Source: Oscillospiraceae bacterium
GTDB lineage: Bacteria; Bacillota; Clostridia; Oscillospirales; Ruminococcaceae
Direction of reading: 5' to 3'
NCBI GenBank assembly: GCA_030539275.1
Contig: JAUNSK010000011.1
Span: 1 to 64,000 of the forward strand
DNA length: 64,000 nt
Within the stretch, counting starts at the first letter, position 1; every line of letters begins with the position of its first letter. This document shows, piece by piece, positions 26,802 through 35,663 of this stretch. The notes beneath the pieces were generated by a model. That model saw only the letters and a list, made by a program, of their open reading frames with translations. It searched no databases and was not told the DNA's origin. Made by a program: the position numbers and the translations under genes.

Positions 26802-27001
26802 TATACGCCTTACAGACTTGTAAAGGAAAATATGGATAAGGTAAAACATGAATATCTTCCTATAGCTGTAATGAGTGAAATTTCGATTCTTCATGGGATG
26901 AATATATAAATGTAAATAACGAAAGATGTGATGTAAAGTCATATCCGGATGCTCTTACAACGTATATCAGAGACTGCCGGGACAAGTACGGTGAAAATTA
27001 A
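26802..27001 (+). pseudogene. C-terminal remnant of a third solute-binding lipoprotein
   Basis: From 26811 the frame reads YRLVKENMDKVKHEYLP, matching the KEDMDRVKHEYLP region of the two upstream genes, then AVMSE. After a one-base loss near 26880 a second frame continues FDSSWDEYINV...CDVKSYPDAL to a stop at 26999-27001, matching FESSWNEYLGV...CDIDAYLSEL. There is no start or ribosome site. The first part is in frame with copy 2, just past its stop. Confidence 0.8.
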
Positions 27002-27004
27002 CTA

Positions 27005-27048
27005 AAAAAATAAAGGAACAGCTTTGTGAGCTGTTCCTTTGTTTTTTA
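27005..27048. terminator. Bidirectional terminator
   Basis: 12-bp arms at 27012-27023 and 27029-27040 with flanking A- and T-runs. It ends the GGDEF/SBP operon and the convergent hsp20 gene. Confidence 0.85.
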
Positions 27049-27053
27049 GTTAT

Positions 27054-27497
27054 TTATTTAATTTCGAGTTTTCTTGCAGCCTGAGCCTTCTGGGTTTTCT
27101 TCGGAAGATTCAGTTGAAGAACTCCGTTTTCATACTGAGCATCTATGTGCTCATCATCTATATCGGCAATATTGAAGCTCCTCTGGAAACATCCGTATGA
27201 ACGTTCTCTGCGGACATATCTGCCTTCCTTATCCTTCTCGTCTTTATTATCTTCATGTTTTGCAGATATCGTGAGCATTTCGTTGTCAATGTCTACACTG
27301 ATATCTTCTTTATTGAATCCCGGAAGTTCAGCCTCGAGAACAAACTTGTCGCCCTTATCTTTGATGTCTGTTCTGAATCCATTTTTCATTAACCCATTAT
27401 ATGAAGTCAGATCTCTGTCAAAGAAATTCTTTTCAAAATCATGAAAAACGTCAAATAAATCGTAACCCTTGTTTTCATATGGTGTCAGTCCAAACAT
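27054..27497 (-). CDS. Hsp20/alpha-crystallin family small heat shock protein
   Basis: A 147-residue chaperone with an alpha-crystallin domain from about 40 to 135 (FVLEAELPGFNKEDISVDIDN; YGCFQRSFNI) and the C-terminal YENGVLQLNLPK strand. It holds unfolded proteins in an ATP-independent way. AGGAGGT precedes the ATG. A CIRCE operator lies about 155-180 bp upstream, so HrcA control is possible, though that distance is long. Confidence 0.94.
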   Translation of the reverse strand: MFGLTPYENKGYDLFDVFHDFEKNFFDRDLTSYNGLMKNGFRTDIKDKGDKFVLEAELPGFNKEDISVDIDNEMLTISAKHEDNKDEKDKEGRYVRRERSYGCFQRSFNIADIDDEHIDAQYENGVLQLNLPKKTQKAQAARKLEIK

Positions 27498-27641
27498 AAT
27501 AACTACCTCCTGTTATACTTTATGTATATTTAATTTATTTTGTACCGAACTGAGCTGATGTGTTATACTTTCTCATCTCTTCCTTTCGGTGATTATATAA
27601 TAGAATTATTGTATGTACGGAATATTAACATTCTGTGATAA

Positions 27642-27690
27642 AACAATGAAAATTAGCACTCTCGATGTGAGAGTGCTAATTTTCATTGTT
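27642..27690. promoter_or_regulatory. CIRCE operator inside a 49-bp perfect palindrome
   Basis: TTAGCACTC (27653-27661), 9 bases, GAGTGCTAA (27671-27679) is an exact CIRCE element, the binding site of the HrcA repressor. The symmetry extends without mismatch to 22-bp arms (27642-27663 and 27669-27690) around loop GATGT. The rightmost bases include the stop codon of the dehydrogenase remnant. Confidence 0.9.
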
Positions 27691-27799
27691 AATAAGTCCC
27701 CGGCTTTTCCGGGATTATTAATAACTCATCGTTTTTAAGAACAGCTTTTATCACCGCTCCGTTATGGGAATCTTCAAATGCCTGATTGATGTCCTTAAA
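27689..27799 (-). pseudogene. C-terminal remnant of a zinc-type alcohol dehydrogenase
   Basis: On the minus strand 36 codons read FKDINQAFEDSHNGAVIKAV and on to a TAA at 27689-27691. The DINQAF...GxxIKAV pattern is the C-terminal end of medium-chain zinc alcohol dehydrogenases. A TAG lies in frame directly before it (27800-27802) and no more of the gene is present. Confidence 0.6.
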
Positions 27800-27836
27800 C
27801 TATACCACTAATTATCACTTTTTATCATATAAAATA

Positions 27837-27866
27837 AAAAGGGTGCCCTGTTTTAAGCACCCTTTT
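27837..27866. terminator. Terminator after the MYG1 gene
   Basis: 10-bp arms AAAAGGGTGC and GCACCCTTTT with a T/A-rich flank on the minus strand. Confidence 0.75.
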
Positions 27867-27906
27867 ACTTGAGTTTTATATATAATTAATTATATAATCC
27901 ATGTAT

Positions 27907-28740
27907 TTACTTTTCTATTTCAGACTGTTCAAGCGTTTTTTGAATCGCTGTTTCACATGCCTGCATATCCGATGCACTTATCATATGACGTCCTACATGA
28001 CAGAACTTCATACCCCTGATCCCTGAAACCTGTTCAAGTTCTTCATCACACAGACCAGCCCAGCTTTCCGGGAACATAACTTTTGGATGCTGTTCATTTA
28101 CGGCCGGAACCCCGACTACTGCATATCCGCCGCGCTGAGACGGGAACATTACGAACTTAGCCGGAGAATTTTCCAGCACATCCTTCCACGGAACATATTT
28201 TTCAAGTTTTACTGTCGTCTTGTCACTGGAACTGTAAGCTTCATGTACAATTTTTTTTGCGGCTTCTACGCTTTTGTATTTGCCGAAGATCTTTATAAGT
28301 ATACGCAGTGCAAAATCAGTTGCCTCATTGAAAGCCTCATCCTGACTCTTGACTGAATTCCACTGAGGATTGAAAGCTGAGATGATTTCAGCAACCTGAT
28401 TATATTCACCTGTATTGTCGCTGAGATCAAGAGGTGCAACGAATCTCTCATCAAAACCAAGTGCTTTTTCACGGCCGATTATTCCTGCACCGAAATCACG
28501 CCACAGCAGACCGAATGCTGCATACTTGATTCCGTTGGGACGTACCTCACACTCAGGCATATGATGATCATATTTTCCCCGGCCGATATCATAAACCAGA
28601 CCGTCAAAATCGTCCGGTACATCGTTTACACGGATAATCTGAATATTTGGATTGAGATACCTCACAAGTGCTGTTGAAAAAACGTCATCTGCATGAAATC
28701 TTCCGGAATGCGTACAAGCCTTTTTATATATAAATTTCAA
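27907..28740 (-). CDS. MYG1 family protein (UPF0160)
   Basis: A 277-residue protein that starts with the metal-site motif THSGRFHADDVFSTAL and has DIGRGKYDHHMPE near 70-83, the pattern of the MYG1/UPF0160 family. Members resemble DHH phosphoesterases; the eukaryotic protein is a 3'-5' RNA exonuclease, but the role in bacteria is not settled. The start is TTG at 28740 with AAAGGAG about 8 bases upstream. Confidence 0.9.
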   Translation of the reverse strand: MKFIYKKACTHSGRFHADDVFSTALVRYLNPNIQIIRVNDVPDDFDGLVYDIGRGKYDHHMPECEVRPNGIKYAAFGLLWRDFGAGIIGREKALGFDERFVAPLDLSDNTGEYNQVAEIISAFNPQWNSVKSQDEAFNEATDFALRILIKIFGKYKSVEAAKKIVHEAYSSSDKTTVKLEKYVPWKDVLENSPAKFVMFPSQRGGYAVVGVPAVNEQHPKVMFPESWAGLCDEELEQVSGIRGMKFCHVGRHMISASDMQACETAIQKTLEQSEIEK

Positions 28741-28777
28741 ATATAACTGCTCCTTTCATATCGCGGCTTAAATAAAA

Positions 28778-28804
28778 GAGAGTGGCAGGATAGGTTCCAC
28801 TCTC
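28778..28804 (-). terminator. Terminator of the thiamine operon
   Basis: 8-bp arms GAGAGTGG (28778-28785) and CCACTCTC (28797-28804), followed on the minus strand by TTTTATTT. Confidence 0.75.
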
Positions 28805-28852
28805 AGTTAATTATATAATTAATACCACACTGTGTCAATACTATTTATAGCT

Positions 28853-29509
28853 TTATTTTTCCATATTATATATAAATTTGCTATTTGCATTGCCCAGACT
28901 TTTAAAAAATGATATTTTATCTGATAGTTCATCTTCTGCACAGCACATAAGACCGGACATAACACACACTCCTGCCGCTCCTGCGCCGATAACAGAGGCT
29001 GCATTTTTTTCAGTAATTCCTCCTATCGCAAATACAGGAATTTTTACCTTAAGACAGATATTTTTCAAAGACTGAATACCTCTGGGCGGGACTCCTTTTT
29101 TGCACTGAGTGTTAAAAATATGACCGTAGATCAGATAAGAAGCACCGTTTGCGTATGCTGTGACTGCTTCATCACATGAATGGACAGATACCCCAATACA
29201 GGCAAAACCCTGTGTCCTGTCCCTGTTGTTCATAAAATCATTAAATGACAGCTGAATTCTGGTTATACCGGCATTTCTGGCAGCCATAGTGTATTTGTTT
29301 GCAATAAGAAGTTTGCTTTCGTTGCCGCTCTGTGATATCAGGCTGCATAAAAGCTGCTCATACGCATCTTCATCCATATCTTTTTCTCTAATAATGATCC
29401 CATCAGGTTTTTCAGAACAAATTCTGCAGATCCTCCTGAAATATGATTCCTGCGGCGATAAAGTACCGTATGTCTGACAAAGTGACCTGTCTGATACACA
29501 AATCAGCAT
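28853..29509 (-). CDS. thiE: Thiamine phosphate synthase / TenI-like protein
   Basis: A 218-residue TIM-barrel protein of the ThiE/TenI family, with YLIYGHIFNTQCKKGVPPRG and the phosphate-binding PVFAIGGITEKNA and GAAGVCVMSG. ThiE joins the pyrimidine and thiazole parts of thiamine; TenI is a thiazole tautomerase with the same fold. The chain starts directly at LICVSDR and is less regular than typical ThiE, so TenI-like action is possible. Its start overlaps the thiH stop by 7 bases. Confidence 0.8.
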   Translation of the reverse strand: MLICVSDRSLCQTYGTLSPQESYFRRICRICSEKPDGIIIREKDMDEDAYEQLLCSLISQSGNESKLLIANKYTMAARNAGITRIQLSFNDFMNNRDRTQGFACIGVSVHSCDEAVTAYANGASYLIYGHIFNTQCKKGVPPRGIQSLKNICLKVKIPVFAIGGITEKNAASVIGAGAAGVCVMSGLMCCAEDELSDKISFFKSLGNANSKFIYNMEK

Positions 29510-30675
29510 ATCTGTGCAGATCCTGTGTTAATATAGTCGGTAAATACAGGCTGCAGACCCTTTGACGCAATAGCACTTCTTACCTCATCAACACTTCTCG
29601 GATCTGATATCTCAAACTGTTCATCACCCTTTGGTTCTCCGTCATGTCCCCCGATTCCCACCTTTACACCGGCTGAGATCTTTGTTGCAGCGAGACCTGT
29701 TACGTTGTCACGAAAGCCCTGTCTTTCTCTGGTAGAGATAGTTATTCCGGCAAAAGGCATAAACAGCCTGTATGCCATCATAACCTGCAGAAGCTGTTTT
29801 TCATGTACATCATGAGGATTGTTATCTGCGTTATTTTTATAAGGTCTGAGTCTCGGGAATGAAAAAGATATCTCTGCGTGAGGATATTTTCGCTGGATAT
29901 AATATGCCTGCATACCTGCAGCAAATGCATCCTTTCTGAAGTTGTCAAGTCCCAGAAGTGATCCGAATGCAACGCCTCTCATACCGCCCATTATTGCTCT
30001 TTCCTGAGCGTTGAATCTATAGGGATAGCATCTCTTCGGTCCAGCCGGATGGACCTGCTCATACTTGTCTGTATTGTAAGTTTCCTGATATACGCTGACA
30101 AAGTCAGCACCGCACTCCTGCAGGTACCTGTATTCATCAGAATTTACAGGATATATTTCAATTCCAATAGTGGTAAAATATTTTTTTGCCAGGCGCACTG
30201 CCTGGCCTATGTATTCCACTCCTGATGCACTTCGGCATTCACCGGTAAGGATCAGTATCTCCTGCAGACCGGTTGCGGATATGACCTTAAGCTCATGCTC
30301 TATTTCTTCATAATTAAGCTTTCCGCGGTTTATCTTGTTTTTGCAGTTAAAACCGCAGTATACACACTGATTTTCACAGTAGTTTGCTATATAAAGAGGA
30401 GTAAACATACAAACCGAATTTCCGAAATGCTTTGCAGTTTCCTGCTTTGATCTCTGAGCAATTATCTCAAGCATATTTGTTGCAGCCGGAGACAGAAGTG
30501 CCGCAAAGTCTTCCTTTGAAGGGTATGCTGCATTAACAGCTCTTAAAACGTCAGCCGGAGTATATGAGTCATAATCATATGCCTGCATATCAGCAAGAAC
30601 CCTGTCCATAATATCAGACTCTATAGCTTCCATGCCCTTCTGATATTCCATATGATTGAATTTTTCCTGTATCAT
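29503..30675 (-). CDS. thiH: 2-iminoacetate synthase ThiH (radical SAM)
   Basis: A 390-residue radical SAM enzyme. The iron-sulfur motif CENQCVYCGF is near 87-96. ThiH cleaves tyrosine to dehydroglycine (and p-cresol), the glycine-derived precursor of the thiazole ring in anaerobes. It lies between thiG and thiE on the minus strand, 17 bases after thiG. Confidence 0.95.
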   Translation of the reverse strand: MIQEKFNHMEYQKGMEAIESDIMDRVLADMQAYDYDSYTPADVLRAVNAAYPSKEDFAALLSPAATNMLEIIAQRSKQETAKHFGNSVCMFTPLYIANYCENQCVYCGFNCKNKINRGKLNYEEIEHELKVISATGLQEILILTGECRSASGVEYIGQAVRLAKKYFTTIGIEIYPVNSDEYRYLQECGADFVSVYQETYNTDKYEQVHPAGPKRCYPYRFNAQERAIMGGMRGVAFGSLLGLDNFRKDAFAAGMQAYYIQRKYPHAEISFSFPRLRPYKNNADNNPHDVHEKQLLQVMMAYRLFMPFAGITISTRERQGFRDNVTGLAATKISAGVKVGIGGHDGEPKGDEQFEISDPRSVDEVRSAIASKGLQPVFTDYINTGSAQIC

Positions 30676-30692
30676 TACTGTCCCTCCCCCTG

Positions 30693-31466
30693 TCAGTCTG
30701 CCAGAAATCCTGTAAGCGGACTTGAAGCCTCTGCTTTAAAATCAAGTACACGTCCTGTACCTGCAAGATATGCAGTTCTTCCTGCCTCTATCGCAAGTCT
30801 GAATGCCTTTGCCATAGCTGCAACATCACCGGCAGTTGCAACAGCCGTGTTTGCCATTACAGCTGAAACACCAAGCTCCATAGCCTCACATGCCTGTGAC
30901 GGTTTGCCTATGCCTGCATCAACTATAACAGGAATATCTATCTCATCCACAAGTATCTTTATAAACTCTTTTGTAAGCAGTCCTTTATTGCTTCCGATAG
31001 GCGCAGCAAGAGGCATTACACTTGCAGCTCCGGCATTAACAAGTGATCTTGCAGCAACAAGGTCAGGGAACATATACGGCATAACAATAAAGCCTTCCTT
31101 TGCAAGTATTTCTGTAGCCTTTATTGTTTCATAGTTATCGGGCATAAGATACTTTGATTCATGTATGATCTCAAGCTTTACAAAATCGCCGCATCCTATT
31201 TCTCTTGCAAGTCTCGCAATTCTCACTGCTTCTTCAGCATTTCTTGCACCCGATGTATTCGGAAGAATAGTGATTCCCTCCGGTATGTAGTCCAGAATGT
31301 TTTCATTTACACCTGCATTAGCACGCCTGAGTGCCATAGTAGCTATCTCTATCCCGCCGTTTTCAGCTGTAGTTTTTATCATGTCCAGTGAAAACTTGCC
31401 TGAACCAAGAATAAATCTTGAACTGAATTCCTTTGAACCTAAAACCAGCTTATCATTGTCTTTCAT
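30693..31466 (-). CDS. thiG: Thiazole synthase ThiG
   Basis: A 257-residue TIM-barrel enzyme that forms the thiazole phosphate from deoxyxylulose phosphate, dehydroglycine and the ThiS thiocarboxylate. The GSGKFS start, [20 protein letters not shown] block, active-site lysine in FVKLEI and [14 protein letters not shown] are clear. The start is ATG at 31466 with AGAGG upstream; an ATG at 31475 lies inside thiF. Confidence 0.95.
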   Translation of the reverse strand: MKDNDKLVLGSKEFSSRFILGSGKFSLDMIKTTAENGGIEIATMALRRANAGVNENILDYIPEGITILPNTSGARNAEEAVRIARLAREIGCGDFVKLEIIHESKYLMPDNYETIKATEILAKEGFIVMPYMFPDLVAARSLVNAGAASVMPLAAPIGSNKGLLTKEFIKILVDEIDIPVIVDAGIGKPSQACEAMELGVSAVMANTAVATAGDVAAMAKAFRLAIEAGRTAYLAGTGRVLDFKAEASSPLTGFLAD

Positions 31467-31467
31467 A

Positions 31468-32271
31468 TTAAACATCCTCTATTCCTGTTAATAATCTTAA
31501 AATCATATTTGCCTGGTGACCGGCACATATAAGAACTCTGGGGGCCATAAGACCGCACCCCTGTCTTGCCTCATTTGTCTCATCTCCGCATATGTAGAGA
31601 TTTTTCATACGTCTGACGGTCCTGATTTTATTTGAACTTTCAAGCCCTGCCATTCCGGAACCGGAGACGATCTTAATGCCGGGCATTTTTTCATAAAGAG
31701 TATTTACAAGCATTGCCTTTGCCTGTGCATTATCAAATGCCTCACACACTATGTCACAGCCGCGAAACAGATCTGCGGCATTACCGCCGTCGACCCGTTC
31801 ATTGTAAGTAATTATATCTATATAAGGATTAATACGGCTCAGCTGCTGTCTTAGTGCGTCTGTTTTATACAAACCAAGATCTGAAACATAGTATGACTGC
31901 CGGTTGAGATTGCTCGGCTCTACTACATCAAAATCCACAAGAACAAGTCTTCCGACTCCTGTTCTGGCAAGAGCAGCAGCGATATTTGAACCGAGTCCGC
32001 CGAGTCCTGCTATTCCTACTGTTGCTTTTTTTACAGCTTCATGTACGTGCGGCGTATGTCTTGCGCACATCATTTCACTGAGGTCAGCTTTGTCCGGCAT
32101 TTTTCCCGCGGGAATAATAAATAACTCATCATCTTCCCTTATAGCACAGTCATCACTTACCTGAAAACCATTTATGATTATTAAATCCTTTTCATCAAAC
32201 AATTCTTTTCTTAATTTATATACGCTCCCGCAGCTGCACTCATAGTCCTTTGCATTGAGCTTTATTTTCAT
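31468..32271 (-). CDS. thiF: ThiS adenylyltransferase ThiF with N-terminal ubiquitin-like domain
   Basis: A 267-residue E1-like enzyme. Residues 1-60 form a ThiS-like beta-grasp domain without the terminal Gly-Gly. The ATP-binding [11 protein letters not shown] and [15 protein letters not shown] motifs follow, then cysteines in [13 protein letters not shown]. It activates the ThiS C-terminus for sulfur transfer. The ATG at 32271 has GGGGG upstream and begins 4 bases after the thiS stop; a TTG at 32289 lies within thiS. Confidence 0.92.
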   Translation of the reverse strand: MKIKLNAKDYECSCGSVYKLRKELFDEKDLIIINGFQVSDDCAIREDDELFIIPAGKMPDKADLSEMMCARHTPHVHEAVKKATVGIAGLGGLGSNIAAALARTGVGRLVLVDFDVVEPSNLNRQSYYVSDLGLYKTDALRQQLSRINPYIDIITYNERVDGGNAADLFRGCDIVCEAFDNAQAKAMLVNTLYEKMPGIKIVSGSGMAGLESSNKIRTVRRMKNLYICGDETNEARQGCGLMAPRVLICAGHQANMILRLLTGIEDV

Positions 32272-32275
32272 TATA

Positions 32276-32470
32276 TCAGCCCCCGCCAACGAAACTTACT
32301 ACTTCAAGTGTATCTTCGTCGCTTACTGTTACACTTTCATACGTCGATCTTGGTACTATTTCTCCGTTTTTTTCAACAGCTATTCTTGCAATATTGTACT
32401 TCATATCAACGAGCAGCTGTTTGAGATTTACCGGTTTTTCAAGATCAATTATCTCAGAGTTTATTTTCAA
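32276..32470 (-). CDS. thiS: Sulfur carrier protein ThiS
   Basis: A 64-residue beta-grasp protein ending in FVGGG, the Gly-Gly tail that is adenylated by ThiF and becomes the thiocarboxylate. First gene of the operon; start TTG at 32470 with GGAAGGA about 7 bases upstream. Confidence 0.92.
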   Translation of the reverse strand: MKINSEIIDLEKPVNLKQLLVDMKYNIARIAVEKNGEIVPRSTYESVTVSDEDTLEVVSFVGGG

Positions 32471-32512
32471 CGCAAATCCTTCCTCTCACTTTTTTCCATT
32501 AAGACAAAATAA

Positions 32513-32544
32513 AATGGGATGCACCCGCGGTGGTGCACCCCATT
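32513..32544 (-). terminator. Attenuator-like hairpin in the thi leader
   Basis: 11-bp arms (32513-32523 and 32534-32544, one wobble pair) around a 10-base GC-rich loop, followed on the minus strand by TTTATTTTG. It sits between the promoter and thiS, so it can end transcription before the operon. Confidence 0.65.
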
Positions 32545-32576
32545 ACTTAACAAAGTATTTTGTTGTGGTAAGATAT

Positions 32577-32605
32577 ATGTTAGCATATTTTATAAATAAA
32601 GTCAA
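32577..32605 (-). promoter_or_regulatory. Promoter of the thi operon
   Basis: Minus strand TTGACT (32600-32605), 17-bp spacer, TAACAT (32577-32582). Confidence 0.5.
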
Positions 32606-32740
32606 CCATATATTTAAACCGTCAGACTGTGTATCTTATAAACGTCTGCTTAATATACGTCTTATTTTCCTGTTTATACAAATAATAGGTGTCTGTTATA
32701 AATAATTTATACAGATTGCAGCTTTTGTCATACATAATTA

Positions 32741-32770
32741 TTGACACTATTTATATATGAATGATATAAT
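32741..32770 (+). promoter_or_regulatory. Promoter of the LRR-dockerin gene
   Basis: TTGACA (32741-32746), 18-bp spacer, TATAAT (32765-32770). Confidence 0.7.
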
Positions 32771-32843
32771 AAAAATTACATTAATAAAAACTTTATCCTG
32801 ATTTCGTCACATGATCCGGGGACTTATAAAAGGGGGAAATATC

Positions 32844-35570
32844 ATGACATTTAAAAAAATTGCTTCAATAATTACAGCCGGACTTATGACTCTGTCATGT
32901 ACAGGGATCTCGGAGGCTTTTGATTTTCGCACTGACGCTGTTGTTTTTGCCGCATCTTATCAGGGCAGCGGAACATATGAAGATCTCAGCTATGAAAACT
33001 ATGGTTCATACGTTGAAATAACGGAATGTGACAAGTCAGCAACAGCTGTAAAAATTCCTGATGAAATTGACGGCGTAAAAGTTACAAGAATACAGGAATA
33101 TGCTTTTTCAGACTGCAGCAGTTTAAAAAGCGTATATATTCCCCGGTCCGTTCATTCAATAAAAGCCGGTGCTTTTGCAGGCTGCGTGAGTCTTGAGTCC
33201 ATTAATCTGCCGCAGGGTATCAGGTATATAGATTGTTATACATTCTATAACTGTACTTCCCTTACCGGTATAAGCATTCCTGACAGTGTTGCTATAATTG
33301 ATGATATGTCTTTTTACGGCTGCTTCAGTCTTAAAAAGATTACGATACCTGACAGTGTTACATATATAGGATCCCTCGCCTTTGCTCAGGATGATGCTGA
33401 TAAAAGCAGTCTTACTGATCTTAAACTTTCAGAAAATCTCGTATACATCGGTTCATCAGCTTTTGCTGACTGCAAAAAACTAACAGACATAAAGATTCCT
33501 GACAGTGTCAGGGAATTGTATATGGACTCATTTATCGGATGCGACAGTGAAGAGTCACTGTCTGTTCCATTAACAGCCTCTATTTTATCAGCACGTCATG
33601 TAAACTACAATTATGAAAAATCAGGTGACAATATTTCCCGCAACGATATCGACTATCATTATATTGAGACATCAGACAAGAGTTATGCCAAACGTTACGA
33701 CTCCCCGATGTATTCTAACTTATTCAGGGAAACTGACGGGAGTCTGACAAGAGTTCATTATTATTACGGCAGGGTATTCATTGAAAACTACAATGATGAC
33801 TGGACTGTTAAAAAGAGAACTGTAATTAAATCCGAGCTTTCAGAATTCGGGGGCTTTTATTGCGGTGAGAAATATAATTTTATTGTCTTTGGTCAGGACT
33901 GTCCTGATATCCAGACAGTAAATGATGACTTTGAGGTTATCCGCATAATAAAGTATTCAAAGGACTGGAAGAGACAAGGCAGTGCCTCATTTTCAATGTC
34001 TCAGACTGATGCCTGTGCTCCTTTTGATGCCGGTTCTCTGAGAATGGCTGAATACGGCGGGAATCTGTTGCTCCACACTTCTAGGCAGATGTATCATGAA
34101 TATCCTCATCAGTCAAATCTCACAGTATGCATAAATGAAGAGACAATGAGCTCAGACGGTATAAATCTTTCATCACCATATTCAAGTCATTCTTTCGGAC
34201 AATTCGTTAAAACGGACAATGAGTATGCATATTTTGTTGACCACGGTGATGCATATCCGCGTGCAGTTCTCCTGAGCCGGTCAGGTCTGACACCTGATGT
34301 CAGGGATCCGGGACTTAAGTCAAACGAAGTTCTGAAAATTCAGGGTGAAACAGGTGACAACTTTACAGGTTTATCTGTCGGCGGCTTTGAGCTGTCAGGC
34401 AGCAGCTGTCTGATTGCCGGAAATTCTGTTGATCACAGCAACTCACAGTCGTATGACTTATCGGGAGTTAAAAATATTTTTCTGTGTGTATCTGACAAGG
34501 ACCTGAAAGATACAAAACAGATATGGATCACAGATTATGCAAAAGATGACGGTGTTACTGTAAGAACTCCGCAGCTTGTCAGAATCAATGATGATAAGTT
34601 TGTTCTGATGTGGGAGGAGCTTTATAAAGACAGCGTTACCACAAAAACTGCACAGGTAAACGGCAGCGGAAAACTTATATCCGGCATAGAAACACAGAAT
34701 GTCCGTTTGTCAGATTGTCATCCTGTCCTTGATAAGGAAGGTTTCATTGTATGGTATGTAACCGATGAAAAAAGTACCCTTACGTTTTATCGGATAGATC
34801 CTGATAACCTGAATGAAAAAGCTGAGGAGATCACTGCAGCGCATCCAGGTGACTGCATATCCGAAGAATTTGACCCTCTGTCAGACCCACACTACTTATA
34901 CGACTATGAAATTTCAGACGACTGCGTTTCAATAATCACTCTTGCAAAACCCGACAATATTCTCGGCTCAGGCATAACTGATCTGAAGGTTCCTCAGACA
35001 ATCGATAATTTACCTGTCACAGAAATCTGCGCCGGCGCGTTTTCGCAAGCCGGCAGTCTTGTCAGTGTCAGTCTGCCTGACAGTATTGAAACGATCGGAA
35101 ACTCCGCATTCTCAGGCTGTAACAGTTTAGTCTCAGTCAATATACCTGAGAAAGTGTCGACAATCAATTCCTATACTTTTTTAGACTGTAACCTGAAAAG
35201 TCTTGTGATACCCGCGTCTGTCAGGTATATCGGAAGATATGCTGTTGGTTACGAGTATAAAATTATATCAAACGGCGACGGCAGCTACAGCTACACAATT
35301 GAAAAGGATAATGATTTTACTGCCATTATCGGACTGTCCGGTACTGCTGCACAGGATTATGCGCGTTTGAATAATATATCTTTCAAAGAACTTGAAACAG
35401 GTGACGTAAACAATGACGGAAATATAAATATTACTGATGCAGTAATGATAAAAAGATGGATTCTGTGTTCAGGCAGCATGCCATCACTGCAGGCTGCAGA
35501 TCTTAATCACGACGGCACAGTAAATATCTTTGATCTGATGAGACTCATGCAGATGCTCACCAGTCACTAA
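32844..35570 (+). CDS. Secreted BspA-type leucine-rich-repeat protein with C-terminal dockerin
   Basis: A 908-residue secreted protein. A signal peptide covers about the first 35 residues. LRR_5 (BspA/TpLRR) repeats with the IPDSV...IG...AFxxC pattern run about 50-240 and again about 710-830. Between them is a long region of about 450 residues that is not LRR and has a repetitive beta-strand look. A full type I dockerin starts at 853, with calcium loops DVNNDGNINITD and DLNHDGTVNIFD, for docking to a cohesin scaffold. The ATG at 32844 follows AGGGGGA; an in-frame ATG at 32811 has no such site. Confidence 0.88.
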   Translation: MTFKKIASIITAGLMTLSCTGISEAFDFRTDAVVFAASYQGSGTYEDLSYENYGSYVEITECDKSATAVKIPDEIDGVKVTRIQEYAFSDCSSLKSVYIPRSVHSIKAGAFAGCVSLESINLPQGIRYIDCYTFYNCTSLTGISIPDSVAIIDDMSFYGCFSLKKITIPDSVTYIGSLAFAQDDADKSSLTDLKLSENLVYIGSSAFADCKKLTDIKIPDSVRELYMDSFIGCDSEESLSVPLTASILSARHVNYNYEKSGDNISRNDIDYHYIETSDKSYAKRYDSPMYSNLFRETDGSLTRVHYYYGRVFIENYNDDWTVKKRTVIKSELSEFGGFYCGEKYNFIVFGQDCPDIQTVNDDFEVIRIIKYSKDWKRQGSASFSMSQTDACAPFDAGSLRMAEYGGNLLLHTSRQMYHEYPHQSNLTVCINEETMSSDGINLSSPYSSHSFGQFVKTDNEYAYFVDHGDAYPRAVLLSRSGLTPDVRDPGLKSNEVLKIQGETGDNFTGLSVGGFELSGSSCLIAGNSVDHSNSQSYDLSGVKNIFLCVSDKDLKDTKQIWITDYAKDDGVTVRTPQLVRINDDKFVLMWEELYKDSVTTKTAQVNGSGKLISGIETQNVRLSDCHPVLDKEGFIVWYVTDEKSTLTFYRIDPDNLNEKAEEITAAHPGDCISEEFDPLSDPHYLYDYEISDDCVSIITLAKPDNILGSGITDLKVPQTIDNLPVTEICAGAFSQAGSLVSVSLPDSIETIGNSAFSGCNSLVSVNIPEKVSTINSYTFLDCNLKSLVIPASVRYIGRYAVGYEYKIISNGDGSYSYTIEKDNDFTAIIGLSGTAAQDYARLNNISFKELETGDVNNDGNINITDAVMIKRWILCSGSMPSLQAADLNHDGTVNIFDLMRLMQMLTSH

Positions 35571-35586
35571 AATACGTAATAATATA

Positions 35587-35626
35587 AAAATACCTCTGCC
35601 GTTTTTAGCTGCAGAGGTATTTTGTT
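35587..35626. terminator. Bidirectional terminator after the LRR-dockerin gene
   Basis: 13-bp arms (35587-35599, 35611-35623) with flanking A/T runs; also placed after nadV on the minus strand. Confidence 0.85.
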
Positions 35627-35663
35627 ATACACATGATTAAAAGTTTATTGTCTGTTAATTATT

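Larger units (their letters stand above)
27498..27906. other. 409-bp intergenic region between hsp20 and the MYG1 gene
   Basis: It holds the hsp20 leader, the CIRCE palindrome, the dehydrogenase remnant and the terminator of the MYG1 gene. No intact gene was seen. Confidence 0.7.
32471..32843. other. Divergent intergenic region of 373 bp
   Basis: It holds the thi leader with attenuator and promoter on the minus strand, and the LRR-dockerin promoter on the plus strand. No gene was seen between 32606 and 32740, which is plain AT-rich DNA. Confidence 0.6.

Noticed and set aside
32513-32605. T-box riboswitch before thiS
   Set aside because: The hairpin has a T-box-like CCGCGG core, but the predicted leader is too short for stem I with a specifier loop.
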